Source: Megaustenia siamemsis (lineage: Eukaryota; Mollusca; Gastropoda; Stylommatophora; Ariophantidae). Taken from it: DNA of 64,000 bases. The DNA is taken from NCBI GenBank assembly GCA_032433765.1, contig JAVIAB010000008.1, positions 40,233,736 through 40,297,735 of the forward strand, written 5' to 3'. Shown here piece after piece: positions 22,269 through 32,174 of this stretch. The notes below the pieces were generated by a model. The model was not told where the DNA came from. It saw nothing but the letters and a program-made list of their open reading frames with translations, and did not search any database. The position numbers were made by a program, and so were the translations under genes. How positions within the stretch are numbered: position 1 is the first letter of the stretch; every line of letters begins with the position of its first letter.

Positions 22269-22748
22269 GGAGCCGCGATAGCTCAGTGGTTAGTGAACTG
22301 GAATATAAAGGACATTAGGTTGGCTTCTTCTTCCTCTTTGGTGGGTATGGACCACATTGTCCTTCTCAGGTCTGTGCACTGAGGGCAGTCCTGTAGAACA
22401 TGTTTTGTAGTAATGTTATCCAGTGTGTAGTGGCATTGGCTGGTAGTTCCTATTTTGAGCTTGGTCAACATGTGATTTCTCATTCTGTTGTGGCCAGTGC
22501 GTAGGCGAAGTAAGATGACTTGATCCCTCCTTGATAGTTGGAGGTATCCATCCCTCGCGTTATACTTTGGGGTTCACCCAGCCTTAAATGGGTACCGGAT
22601 TTTTTTGTGGGAAAGTAAAGTGGCACGGGCGTAATACCGACCACATTACCCCAAAAATCATGTGCCGAGGGTCTGTAAAATTTATGGTCATTAACACCAT
22701 ATTCCCTATGCGCCACTTGGCGTGACGGGGCACTTTATTTTTTTTTTC
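22269..22748 (+). mobile_element. SINE-A copy carrying a LINE fragment in its middle
   Basis: It starts at the second tRNA-like head, GGAGCCGCGATAGCTCAGTGG, containing a good A box (TAGCTCAGTGG). After GTGAACTGGA the SINE is replaced by 260 bp of an I-superfamily LINE in the opposite orientation. It resumes at about 22566 with GGGGTTCACCCAGCC and runs to the T-rich tail. About 45 bp of SINE, including the B box, is missing. The first tRNA-like head of the full element is also missing. The structure suggests insertion with deletion, or a template switch. Confidence 0.8.
22300..22562 (-). mobile_element. I-superfamily LINE fragment inside SINE-A
   Basis: The minus-strand open frame at 22283-22483 encodes the region after the RNase H domain, including MRNHMLTKLKIGTTSQCH and HVLQDCPQCTDLRR. 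It is very close to the same segment at 25685-25900 and related to the C-terminal zinc-knuckle-like region at 57830-58585. Because it lies in antisense to its SINE host, it cannot be a normal continuous transcript of the SINE. Confidence 0.75.
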
Positions 22749-22959
22749 TCATATATATATATATATATATTCCAATGCAATATGTGAAGTGAGGTAATTA
22801 GTTATTTAGCTGTTATAAAAGGGGGACACAACTAAAATAAAGTGGAACATTGTGTTTAGATGTTAACTCATTGCCTCCCCATAGAGTTATTCTCTCGTGC
22901 TATTTAAAGCCAACAATGAAATAGAGAACTGTATTAGCTTGGATTTGGAAGCTTTCGAA

Positions 22960-23420
22960 TTGGAGTTGTGGAGGTGAGTTGTGGAGGTGAGTTGTTGTGG
23001 AGGTGAGTTGTGGAGGTGATAGTAAATCTTTGTGAAGCCTGACAGTGAAGAGCAAAGAGAATCAAAATGGTGAGTGAAAGGGGAGTCGAGGAGGAATGGG
23101 ATAGTAGAGAAATAGAGGAGTAATGCAGTAGAAAAATAGAGAAGTGGGGCGGTAGAGAAATGAAGGAGTATTGCCGTAGAGTAATAAAGGTGAGGGACAG
23201 TAAAGAAATAGAGGAGTGGAGTCGTGCAGAAATAAAGGAGTGGGGCAGTAGAGAAATAATGGAGTGGGACAGAAAATAAATAGAAGAGTGGATTAGAGAA
23301 ATAGAGGAGTAAGGTACAAAAGAAGTAGAGGAGTGCGGCAGTAGATAAATATATTAGAGATATTAGAGAAATAGAGGAGTGAGATAGTAGAGAAACAATA
23401 TAGAACGTTATAGAAATAAA
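22960..23420. repeat. Purine-rich degenerate minisatellites
   Basis: 22965-23020 holds 15-bp units of GTTGTGGAGGTGA type. 23090-23400 holds 20-30-bp units built on TAGAGAAATAGAGGAGT and GGGGCAGTAGAG. The minus strand is therefore pyrimidine-rich and gives a long spurious open frame (22887-23468) of Ser/Leu/Tyr/Phe. No gene is supported. Confidence 0.8.
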
Positions 23421-23754
23421 GGAATCAGACATATCTCTCCCTCTATCTTCGCGACCCTCCTGTAACATTACTCACTAATGTCCCCAAAGTCCACAGCCCA
23501 CGCATTAGCTCTGAACTGATAACCCCTGGCCATATTTACCCATCGATAAGCACAAGTGCTGTGTGAGCTATTATACTCACTATTGTGTGGTAAACTTTCC
23601 CAGTTGGCTCCAGCCTTCCAACGCATTAGGCCAGTGTTTGTCCAAAGTTCTACTGACATCGCCAGAGGTTTTCTCTTTATTTACAGGGGTTCCCCAAATG
23701 TGTGGGATGTAGCACACTGTCTTTACAAACTGCGTTATGCAGTGTACTAATTCT

Positions 23755-24165
23755 TCTTCTTCTTTCTTTCCTCATTTATCTTTGAGCGTCGAGGGGAGAT
23801 ATAATTTGTGGTTTTTTGCTCTTCTGTTCGCCTCTGCTGCTGTTATGTTTCCTTGTGTTTTTTTTTTATATTCCGTCAATCCATCTTTTTCGTGGTCGGC
23901 CTTTGAGTCTGGTGTTCTCACAAGGTTTATTGAAGGTGCGTTGTGTTGTTGTTTTTTTTTCTGCCTTGTCATGTGGCCAAACCATTTCATCTGTTGTTTC
24001 TTTACATATCCATTGGCCGGGTTATTCCTAGCTTTTTTCTCAATTCTTTATTTCTGATCTTATCTCACAGGCTGTTTTCTTTCTTTCGTCTAACACACTT
24101 CATCTCAGCAGAGGTTATTTTTCTTATTGTTCTTGTATGTAGGGTCCATGACTGGCATTGGTAGC
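23755..24165 (-). mobile_element. LINE-5, 3'-terminal fragment
   Basis: The minus strand encodes MKWFGHMTRQ, then GNITAAEANRRAKNHKLYLP and a terminal LKDK. The same peptide series occurs on the plus strand at 62160-62720 (IKWFGHVTRQ, GNITAAEAKRRAKDRKLYLP). A WFGHV block followed by a basic tail is typical of the region downstream of the reverse transcriptase in RTE-like LINEs. It is truncated and frameshifted. Confidence 0.7.
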
Positions 24166-24452
24166 ACAACGTTGGGATGAACATTGTATCGTATAGTGCC
24201 CGTTTTGAATCAAGAGTTATTTCCTCGCTGGACAAAAGTGTTGATAGCTCTGAATGTTCTAATATTGTGCCACAAAATCTTCGATTTTATACGATCTGGT
24301 TGCAAGACCTTCGTTTAGAGTGTAAAGAAGATATAGCATGCACGGAATTGGTTGGGTTGGAAGAGTGGAGAGATAGGGAAGGAAGTTTCTGATAACCAGG
24401 CCTTTCCTTTGGCAAAATTCTATAATTTCCTATTGCTATCAGATGTTGAACA
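24166..24452. other. No recognisable feature
   Basis: Unique-looking sequence between LINE-5 and SINE-B. The open frames on both strands lack any family signature. Confidence 0.5.
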
Positions 24453-24790
24453 GGTAAAGTAAAGGTAAAGTACGAGACTTGAATCGGCGTCTTAGAACGC
24501 GAGTTTTTACCCAAATGTGCTCTGCCGCCTCTTCATAAGTGTTCGGAGACTTCAGGATAGTGTCGCTTCAAGCATAGAAGCTGACGATGCGAGGCGGCAT
24601 TCCTCACCTTCCCAGAGCACTGACCTGATAACCATTTATGCAAGCGGCTGGGTCGACCGCGGGGATATTTTTTGTTTTCAATCACCAGCACAGCTTTCAC
24701 TGCTTCTAGCGGGATTCGAACACGGGTTGTCCGAAGGTCGGTAGCCTCCTGTAGGGTGGTTTTCCCAACTAGGTCACCGAGGTCCCGGGG
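24453..24790 (-). mobile_element. SINE-B, tRNA-derived SINE
   Basis: On the minus strand the head at 24790 reads CGGTGACCTAGTTGGG (A box over 24765-24776) and is followed by GTTCGAATCCC (B box, complement of 24711-24721), the layout of a tRNA-type pol III promoter. The body continues to a tail of TTTAC repeats (plus strand GTAAAGTAAAGGTAAAGTAC, 24453-24472). A truncated second copy is at 30953-31190. SINE-A ends in a very similar tail. Confidence 0.75.
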
Positions 24791-25339
24791 AGAGGTTTAA
24801 TCTGTAACGACTGTTTCCGGTTTTTTTTTTTTTTAAACAACACCGTCAGAACGAACTCCTTCAACAAAGAACACACGGCATAACTTTTATCACGTGGCCG
24901 CTACTCAGTATGGGGTGAAATAAACTGTAATAATTTATATTTAAATTGACTAATTTCAACATTTTAATATTTTTCTTTTTTATCAACACATTTTCTTACA
25001 TAAATTCGTTATCGTAATTCCAGCGTTTTCAAACGTCAGTCATGCTTCGCAGTTTACCATGCCATAAGACCTTAGGCAGGCTTCTGAATTTCAGCAAGGC
25101 ATTCAATGCCTACTGTCGCTGCCACTCTTATAATTATTCTTTATAATGCTTTTTAGGACTGTCTATTTTTCCCACCTTTTGTTCCCTTTTTGAGGACTTG
25201 TTATGTGATTTTATTTGTTATTTCATCTCATCACAAGACCGATATATGTCAGTGGATGTTACACTTCAGTCCATTATAAACCAAAAGTGTAATCGTAAAA
25301 TAAAACTGCGCGGTTGAACATAAATTTCATTCATTTTTC
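24791..25339. other. No recognisable gene
   Basis: AT-rich DNA with a T12 run near 24825. I see no box, repeat or coding region that I can support. Confidence 0.5.
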
Positions 25340-26165
25340 TTTCGAGCCGAAGACGGCACATAGGACTGGTGGCATAATTCTCCATGTTTGATGATTTGCT
25401 GTTAGTTCTTGTAGTTCGTGCTTGTTTCTTTATCATATAGTAGAATATTCCCTAGTAATTGTTCTGTTTAGTGTTTCTAGTGATCTGCCTTGTTTTCTTT
25501 TGTTAGATGGTTTCCATATGAATACCTGTTGGGTAGAAAGTTCTATACGTATTCCTGTTTATGTTCGTCTCCTATCAGGTCGTTTGAAATGTATTCGCTC
25601 CAGCTTATGTTTCTTCTTCCTCTTTTGCGATCATGGCTCATTCAGAGTAGGATTCCGGATTTTCTTATGAAGGTAGTTGTCTATTTAAGTGATTCGGTTG
25701 CCCCGTATACTTTCTCTTCCAGGGAGGTGGGTGTGGACCACATTGTCCTCCTCAGGTCTGTATACTGGGGGCAATCCCGTAGAACGTGTTTTGTTGTCAT
25801 GTTGTCCAGTGTTCGGTGGCATTGGCTGGTTGTTCCTATTTGTGAATTTGGTGAACATGTGATTTCTCATTCTATTGTGGCCAGTACGTAGGCGAAGTAT
25901 GATGACTTGATCCCTCCTTGATTGTTGGAGGTATCCTTCCCTCTGGTTATATTTTGGGTGTTCTTGTTTCCATTTGTCATGGCACTGGCCTTTGATGATA
26001 TGTTTGGCTTCATCGTAGCTGACCAGATGGTTCTCTTGTGGTAATCTCCCTCCCTCTTTAGCTAATTTGTTTGCGCGTTCGTTCCCGTGTATATTACAGT
26101 GTGATAGTATCCACTGGATGACCACTCTCTGGAAGTTATGTTTGATATTCTGATTAGACATTTGT
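25340..26165 (-). mobile_element. I-superfamily LINE 3' end with RNase H remnant
   Basis: The minus-strand frame 25685-26161 begins inside the RNase H domain: QWILSHCNIHGNERANKLAK corresponds to the last catalytic block. The active-site Asp is replaced by Asn (ERANK versus EKADQ in the 57830-58585 copy). It continues with RLRTGHNRMRNHMFTKF. After that a one-base frameshift relative to the 22300-22562 copy destroys the zinc-knuckle-like C terminus. The 3' UTR ends with CTATGTGCCGTCTTCGGC and TCGAAAG at 25345-25370. It is 5' truncated at ~26165 and non-functional. Confidence 0.8.
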
Positions 26166-26239
26166 TGTCTGAGGTATTACATTTCCTACCAATCAACTCA
26201 TTCAAATAAATTAGTACCCACCAACACAATTCATTTAGC

Positions 26240-26830
26240 CTAAACTGGAGAGAAAAAAAATGTAATCTGAAATTGACGAAAAAGTAGGAATGGCAAAAGG
26301 GAATGTTAATGCCATGACAAATATACTAACATCAAAATTAATAACACCTGGGTTAAAACATTCCATTTTGTCTTCTCAACATTCCTGTATGGTGCAGAAA
26401 CATGGACATTACCAGAAAATAGAGCAGAAAATTCATGCCTTTGAAATGTGGGTTTATAGTAGAATAGGTAGAATTGGATGGAAATAAAAAAAAAAAAGTT
26501 GAAGTCTTAAAACAACTAAAAATGAAAAAAGAAATACTAAACACAATTCAAACAAGACAAATGAAATGTTTGAGCCATGTTAAAAGACACAACAGCCTAC
26601 TAAAAGTAATCTTGGAGGGGAAGATAAAATGTAAAAGAGGCAGCGCAGAGGCAGTCCAAGACTAACATAAGCGAGTAACATCAAAAGATGGACAAGTCAG
26701 CCTGTGACAACCCACACCACAAAGTAACAGAATGAGCTGAATGGCGCTCCATAATAGCCAAACTTCTATACGGAGACGGCAAGCATTGATGGTGAAGCTG
26801 GACAAAAGCTCGCTGGCCGCTCGATTAAAT
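26240..26830 (+). mobile_element. RTE-1 LINE, 3' fragment
   Basis: This is homologous to the last third of the element at 31919-34215. In order it keeps GMAKGNVNAM, ILTSKLITP, a GAETWTL-like segment, IHAFEMWVYSRIGRIG, LKQLKMKKEILNTIQTRQMK and HNSLLKVILEGKIK. Frameshifts break it into three or more pieces. At the point where the main RTE-1 copy has lost one base (near 32178), this copy retains a longer A-run and stays in frame. Confidence 0.75.
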
Positions 26831-27110
26831 CCAGAAACGCCTGAAGTAACAATATGGACGGTTATGATTTAAGGTAATCAAGCAAGGCAAGTGAGCTCAT
26901 AAGTTTCTACAAATGGTTAGGGATGGTCCATTGTCACAGAGACGTTTGCAAGAGCTCGTTCTTGTCCACATCTTGACTGTAAATCTCTCAATAGAGTAAC
27001 GCTACTCAAGCACGGCCAACTGTTTGACTATATTTACTACTTGCTGTTAAAATATTGAATATTTAAGCCTTCGTGCGTCATTAGAATTAGTGTCAATGGC
27101 TTCCTATTCA
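26831..27110. other. No recognisable feature
   Basis: Short intergenic stretch. Nothing here recurs elsewhere or codes convincingly. Confidence 0.5.
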
Positions 27111-27230
27111 GAGATTGGTTGGAATATTGACTATTTTTTTAACGGCTAGCGATTGGTTGAAATATTGGCTTTTTTTTTCTTTCTTTATTTTCTACAGCAA
27201 GCGATTGGTTAAAATGTTGACTGGAAAATT
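27111..27230 (+). repeat. Three diverged ~50-bp tandem units
   Basis: AGATTGGTTGGAATATTGACT, AGCGATTGGTTGAAATATTG and AGCGATTGGTTAAAATGTTG follow each other separated by T-rich spacers. It is a small, degenerate tandem triplication. Confidence 0.7.
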
Positions 27231-27619
27231 CTTCGCACTTTTTCTTGAAAAATGGTTCCTTCTGTTGTCACTAGTTCTGCGTATTATGATATGTCTAGCA
27301 CACCTTAAGCCGTGAAATTGGCGCAATGTGCATTGTATCGTTAATTACTCACGACTGTGTTTCTTGATATCTATGTAGACTTGGTAAATGTTCTCATTTG
27401 TGAAACATGACTGGAGTATAATTCTACTGTGGACGGTTCGCAACTATCTCCGGATTACTTATTCTGACGAGTTCTGCAATGAGTCCCTTATTATTTCTGC
27501 TTTTTCACTACAAACGTTAATTTGGTAATTACTCATTCGTAGAAAGTGTCAAAATGCTGCCATTAAAAAGAAATGTGAAAAATGAAGAAATGTAAATGTT
27601 TACTTTTTGTGGGTGGAAT
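27231..27619. other. No recognisable gene
   Basis: AT-rich DNA between two tandem repeats, with no supported feature. Confidence 0.5.
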
Positions 27620-28755
27620 AATTGACAAGGTTACAATTGCTTACATTCTTTCAGTGCTGTAAAAATAATTTATGGACTGACAAAGTTACATTAGCATATA
27701 TTCCTTCAGTGCTGTAAAAATAATTTATGGACTGACAAAGTTACATTAGTATATATCCCTTCAGTGCTGTAAAAATAATTTATGGATTGACAAAGTTACA
27801 TTAGCATATATTCCTTCAGTGCTGTAAAAATAATTTATGGATTGTCAAAGTTACAATTTCATATATTCCTTCAGTGCTGTAAAAATAATTTATGGACTGA
27901 CAAAGTTACATTAGCATATATTCCTTCAGTGCTGTAAAAATAATTTATGGATTGTCAAAGTTACAATTTCATATATTCCTTCAGTGCTGTAAAAATAATG
28001 CATGGACTGAAAGTTACAATAGCATACATTCCTTCAGTGCTGTGAAAATAATTTATGGATTGTTACAATAGCTTACATTCTTTTAATGCTGTAAAAATAA
28101 TTTAAGGATTGACAAAGTTACAATAGCATACATTCTTTCATTGCTGTAAAAATAATTTATGGATTGACAAAGTTACAATAGCATACATTCCTTCAGTAAA
28201 AAAAAGTAAAGTAAAGTACCCCCGTCACGCCAAGTGGCGTATAGGGAAATATGGTGTTAGTGACCCTATATTTTACAGACCTTCAGCACATGATGTTTGG
28301 GGTAATGTGGTCGGTATTACGCCCGTGCTGCTTTTACTTTCCCAGAAAAAATCCGGTACCCATTTAAGGCTGGGTGAACCCGCAGCCGTCGGTTGGGATC
28401 GAACCCTACCCCTTGTCCGTAGTAGTCCAGTTCACTAACCACTGAGCTATCGCGGCTCCTACTAATTTTTAGGGAATTAGTAAAACCCAGGTGTCCTCGC
28501 CAGGGTACGAACCCCGGCTGTTGCCGTGGTAAGCCAACCGCCTATCGATTGCGCTAACCGGACACCCCACATTCCTTCAGTGCTTGTAAAAATAATTTAT
28601 GGACTGAAAGTTACAATAGCTTACATTCTTTCAGTGCTGTACAAATAATTTATGGATTGACAAAGTTACAATAGCATACATTCCTTCAGTGCTTGTAAAA
28701 ATAATGTATGGATTGACAAAGTTACAATAGCATACATTCTTCCAATGCTGTCAGA
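27620..28755 (+). repeat. 56-bp tandem array interrupted by a SINE
   Basis: The unit contains CTTCAGTGCTGTAAAAATAA, TTTATGGACTGACAAAGTTAC and TTAGCATATATTC. There are about ten units before 28197 and three to four after 28569. The break is a complete SINE-A with a 13-bp target duplication taken from the unit itself, so the array predates the insertion. Units differ by single substitutions and small deletions (for example GACTGAAAG for GACTGACAAAG). Confidence 0.93.
28198..28568 (-). mobile_element. SINE-A, complete copy with two tRNA-like heads
   Basis: 371 bp flanked by the direct repeat ACATTCCTTCAGT (28185-28197 and 28569-28581). On the minus strand the element opens with a tRNA-like domain (28490-28567). 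Its outer 7-bp stem pairs GGTGTCC with GGACACC, and it has A-box-like TTAGCGCAATCGATAGGCGG and B-box-like GGGGTTCGTACCC. A second tRNA-like domain follows (28385-28459) with A box TAGCTCAGTGG (28439-28449) and B box GGTTCGATCCC (28395-28405). The tRNA-unrelated body contains a palindrome around ACGCCACTTGGCGT and ends in TTTAC repeats and a T run. Dimeric tRNA heads are known in some SINEs. The parent tRNAs are not certain. Confidence 0.9.
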
Positions 28756-28829
28756 CATCACAGAAGGCTGTCAGTGTTCTTCACCATAAGTTCATTTTCT
28801 GGCCGAGCTTATCAATCTTAGTAAGACAG

Positions 28830-29065
28830 TCGATTCCTGCCATCTTTGCCTTACTTATCAATGTTCTTTTTAGAGCTGTCTAAAAGTCGATCTCTTTTCT
28901 TTTTTCTATTGTTTCTCGCGTGCAAATATTTTCTATGGGATTCACATGTTATTTCTCCTTTATCTCTGAGATAAGCCAACATTTGTTTCTTAACCTAGAT
29001 GAGATTGTTAGTTGCAAGGCCTGCTCCCTTATATTCGCACTAATCTTGAAGTCATTTTTAGTGTA
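28830..29065 (-). mobile_element. Decayed LINE-3-like fragment
   Basis: CGATTCCTGCCATC, then TTATCAATGTTCTTTTTAG, then TATTGTTTC mirror the LINE-3 segment at 43680-43770. Divergence is high and no frame survives. Confidence 0.5.
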
Positions 29066-29069
29066 TACA

Positions 29070-29245
29070 TTATCATCATTATGCGACATACCGGTCGGCG
29101 TAGACGATCATGTCCTTCCACAATCTTCTATACACAGTGCATCGTATCAATTCTGTTGTTCACTGTTTTCCATGCCATGACACCAAGCTATCTAGTATCT
29201 TCTCACTTTGTCGCCACCGATCTCTCATTCCCTGTATTTTGTTAC
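29070..29245 (-). mobile_element. RTE-2 LINE, 3' end fragment
   Basis: The reverse complement matches the 3' end of the 51000-51395 copy (CTTGGTGTCATGG, the CGATGCACTGT block, GGAAGGACATGATCGTC). The 3' terminus is at ~29075 in a TGATGATAATGATG tail. Only the last ~170 bp remain. Confidence 0.7.
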
Positions 29246-29509
29246 TGTTATTGTTAATGAAGGCCCCAGTGTCACTGCAAACGAATTAAAATCCATAATT
29301 GCTAAACCGCCCGTGCCAGTGGAATCATCCGAATTACTAAATCATCTCCCAAACAAAGATAGGTAGCCGTAGACCCTATCATAGCAGTCTCAGCACACGC
29401 CAAAAGACATAAAGTGAAACCGCACAGAAAGTGAACACAGCCAACAGTTCCTTGTCATACGATATCATCATTCATCGTAAACAATCGGAATATCGAAACA
29501 CGATCAAAA
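29246..29509. other. No recognisable feature
   Basis: Spacer between two RTE-2 fragments, with nothing supported. Confidence 0.4.
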
Positions 29510-30895
29510 CGGATGAAACCCTGTATTTTGCCAGCTGTAACCAAGTATTCTAACTTTCCTTTTCTCATGATGTACCCGAAAAATGTTGATTGTTTCTTTC
29601 TGATGTTTTTATGAGCTCCTTTTTTGTGTTGGCCTCTTTGAGAATTTCCTCATTGATTTCCTCCAGGGAACTTTCAACATTCTTCTGAGAAATCACATCT
29701 CTGTAGCTTCTAATTGTTTTTTCATCTCTTTATCCACTGTCCATGATTCGCTTCCAAAGTCCAGAATTGGTTCTATATAGCACCGATGAACTCTCTTTCT
29801 CACTTCTATTGAAATAGATTTGTTGCATAAGATATTTTTCATTTTCTGAAATGCTATTTTGGCTTGAGCTATTCTGCTTTTTATTTCTGTGGTACATCTT
29901 CCATCTGATGTTATTATTGTGTCCAAGTATTTGAAGGGTTGTACTTGTTTCAGATTTGTCCTGCTTATTTTTATGCTGCTACTGTTAGAACTGTGCCATA
30001 TTCATATCGCAAATTGTTTTTATTATGACCTTTGACTCCAATTCCTTTTTTTTTGTCTTCTATTGATCTCATAATATTTTTGCTGTAAAGTGAAAACAAA
30101 TCCAGCGACAGAACACAGCCTTGTCTGACTCGTTGTTTTATATATTGGAACTATCCTGTTTGATTGCTAATTCTTAAGGTTGCTTTTTGTTGCCAGTACA
30201 TGTTTTTTTTTATTATTCGCAAATCCTTGCCACTAATGTTTAATTTCTCCAGCATTTTGATTATTTCCACATGGTATACTTTGTCAAATGCCATTGTGTA
30301 GTCTATAAAGCATATATATATATGTATATATCTTTCTTTACCTCTATAGCTCTTTCTATCAATGTTCTCATGATGTATATTGCATTACTGGTGCCCTTTC
30401 CTTCCACAAATAAACATTGTTCCTCACTTATTTCTGGTTTTATTTTGTTCCTTACACGTCTCATGATGATTCTTAGTAATATTTTAGTCATATGGCTCAT
30501 GAGACTAATAGTGCGATAGTCTTCGCAATCAGTGGCGCCTGACTTCTTCTGTATGGCTACAAAGATAGATTTTATTAGATCTTCGGGTATGTGTCCAGTG
30601 TTATATATGTCATTGAGTAATTTTGTTATGACTTGTACTCCCAGCTCTCCTAATGCGTTTATCTCTTCGATTGTTTTATTGTCGAGCCATGGAGCTTTGC
30701 CTCTTTTCATGTGTTGAACTTCCTCCTTCACTTTACTCTGCATTATTGGTGGTCCTGTGTCTTTGAATTGTTTAACTCTGGTCTTTCATCATCATAGAGT
30801 TGACTGATATATTCTGTCCATCTCTCCATTATCTTCTCCAGTCCCATTATTATATTTTCTTCCTTTGATTTCACACATTTAGGTCTATTTATTGG
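29510..30895 (-). mobile_element. RTE-2 LINE, longest but decayed copy
   Basis: Minus-strand order: thumb-proximal leader with MERWTEYISQLYDDER (~30800), GKAPWLDNKTIEEINALGE, DYRTISLMSHMTKILL (30303-30743 frame), then an IDYTMAFDKV-like block near 30290, VRQGCVLS near 30120, and the late blocks MDTIITSDGRCTTEIKSRIA and SESWTVDKEMKKQLEATEM (29693-29926). The catalytic YADD region has become YEYGT (near 29990), followed by a deletion. Stops are frequent. The endonuclease is absent. The family is the same as 48819-50123 on the plus strand. Confidence 0.8.
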
Positions 30896-30952
30896 TGTGT
30901 ATATATAAAAAAGGCACAATTTACACAAGATACGATATTTCATATATAGACA

Positions 30953-31190
30953 GTAAAGGTAAAGTACGAGACTTGAATCAGGGTCTTAGCACGCGGGTTT
31001 TCACCCATATGTTCTCGGCCACCTATCCAGAAGTGTTCGAAGACTTCTCGATAGTGTCTAGATATAGACCGCGCTTAGCACAACAAAAGACAGATATATG
31101 GCGTTGGTGCTAATAGTTTTCAATGACTAGCGGCATATTTTAGTGGTAATATGCTTCAATCACGCCAGACCGCCTTACCTTCCCAGAAAA
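30953..31190 (-). mobile_element. SINE-B, 5'-truncated copy
   Basis: This aligns with 24460-24620: GTAAAGGTAAAGTACGAGAC, then CTTGAATCAGGGTCTTAG, then AGTGTTCGAAGACTTC. The pol III promoter head is missing, and the copy ends within the body at CTTCCCAGAAAATC. Confidence 0.7.
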
Positions 31191-31918
31191 TCTTATTTAA
31201 ATTAAAGTCTGCTTGAATCTAGGAGCTCTGTCTTCATGGTATAAGTTGATCTTTGTTCCCCCATCCATTTCTAGATAATATCAGTTACCGTTTGATATGA
31301 TTCTTTCTTCTTCGTTTGCCTTGCATTTCCTATTCGAAAATACAATTTATTTGCTGTTTGTCTCTAGTGGTGACACTAACAATTTGTTGTCTTCTTCAAA
31401 TTGTTTTAAATAATTCTTTCCTCATCTGTATCTATTTTGAATATTCATTTATTTTCATCGCTGTTCATGAAGTTCTGACTGTCTTTTTGTCCGTCCGTTT
31501 GTTCGTTCGTTTGCCAGCCTCGCTCTGCCTGTCTTTTTCTACACTCACCCATCCACTCAATTCATCCATTTATTTCCCGGTCTGTCTGTGTGTCTTTCTA
31601 CTCATGGAATCATAATTTTGCAGTCGCTGTATTTCCCTATCCCACTCTTCAATAAATCTACATTATCATCATCATCTCACACAATTCCTATTATAATATT
31701 GTTATCCGTGTTTGTGATTGTTTCTCTATTTGAACATTTCAAGTTCAAGAAAACATTTATTACATATCATCAGCTCACAAACTCCTTGTGACCATTTTTG
31801 TAAACAAGGTTCAAATAATCTTATACATCGTTCATATCGATTCCCATTTTCAAACCACCGTTTCTATAAAGGAAGAATGTTCTGCATCAAAGATGAATGT
31901 TTTTTTTTAATATAAATT
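31191..31918. other. No gene; AT- and TC-rich sequence
   Basis: Low-complexity GTTCGTTCGTTTG and CATCATCATC patches occur here. The open frames at 31316-31915 have biased composition and no domain. Confidence 0.5.
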
Positions 31919-31929
31919 CATCATCATCA

Positions 31930-32154
31930 TCATTGAGTGCCGTCTCCGCAACGAAGGTTGGCTACCATGGAGCGCCATTTTGCTCTATCTCTTGCTTTGA
32001 TGGTGCAGGTTGTCATCGGTTGATTTGTCCATCTTTTGATGTTACTCGTCCATGTTAATCTTGGTCTGCCTCTGCCTCTTTTACCTTGTATTTTCCCCTC
32101 CAGGATCACTTTCAGTAGGCTGTTGTGTCTTTTAACATGGCCTAAGAATCGCAT
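31930..32154 (-). pseudogene. RTE-1 C-terminal tail, out of frame with the RT
   Basis: 74 codons beginning MRFLGHVKRHNSLLKVILEG and continuing with GKRGRGRPRLTW and a DRAKWRSMVANL end. These are the terminal residues of the protein encoded at 32175-34163. Comparison with 26521-26560 shows one A fewer in the run after ATGAAA near 32178, which moves this segment to another frame. Confidence 0.8.
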
Positions 32155-32174
32155 TTGTCTTGTTCTAATTGTGT

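Noticed and set aside
22887..23468. Ser/Leu/Tyr-rich protein on the minus strand
   Set aside because: It is the complement of purine-rich degenerate minisatellites; there is no domain or non-repetitive sequence apart from the ends.
28385..28567. Functional tRNA genes at 28490-28567 and 28385-28459 (and the copies at 36893-37263)
   Set aside because: They are fused heads of a SINE with target duplications. The same pair occurs at two loci in identical context, so they are mobile-element promoters.
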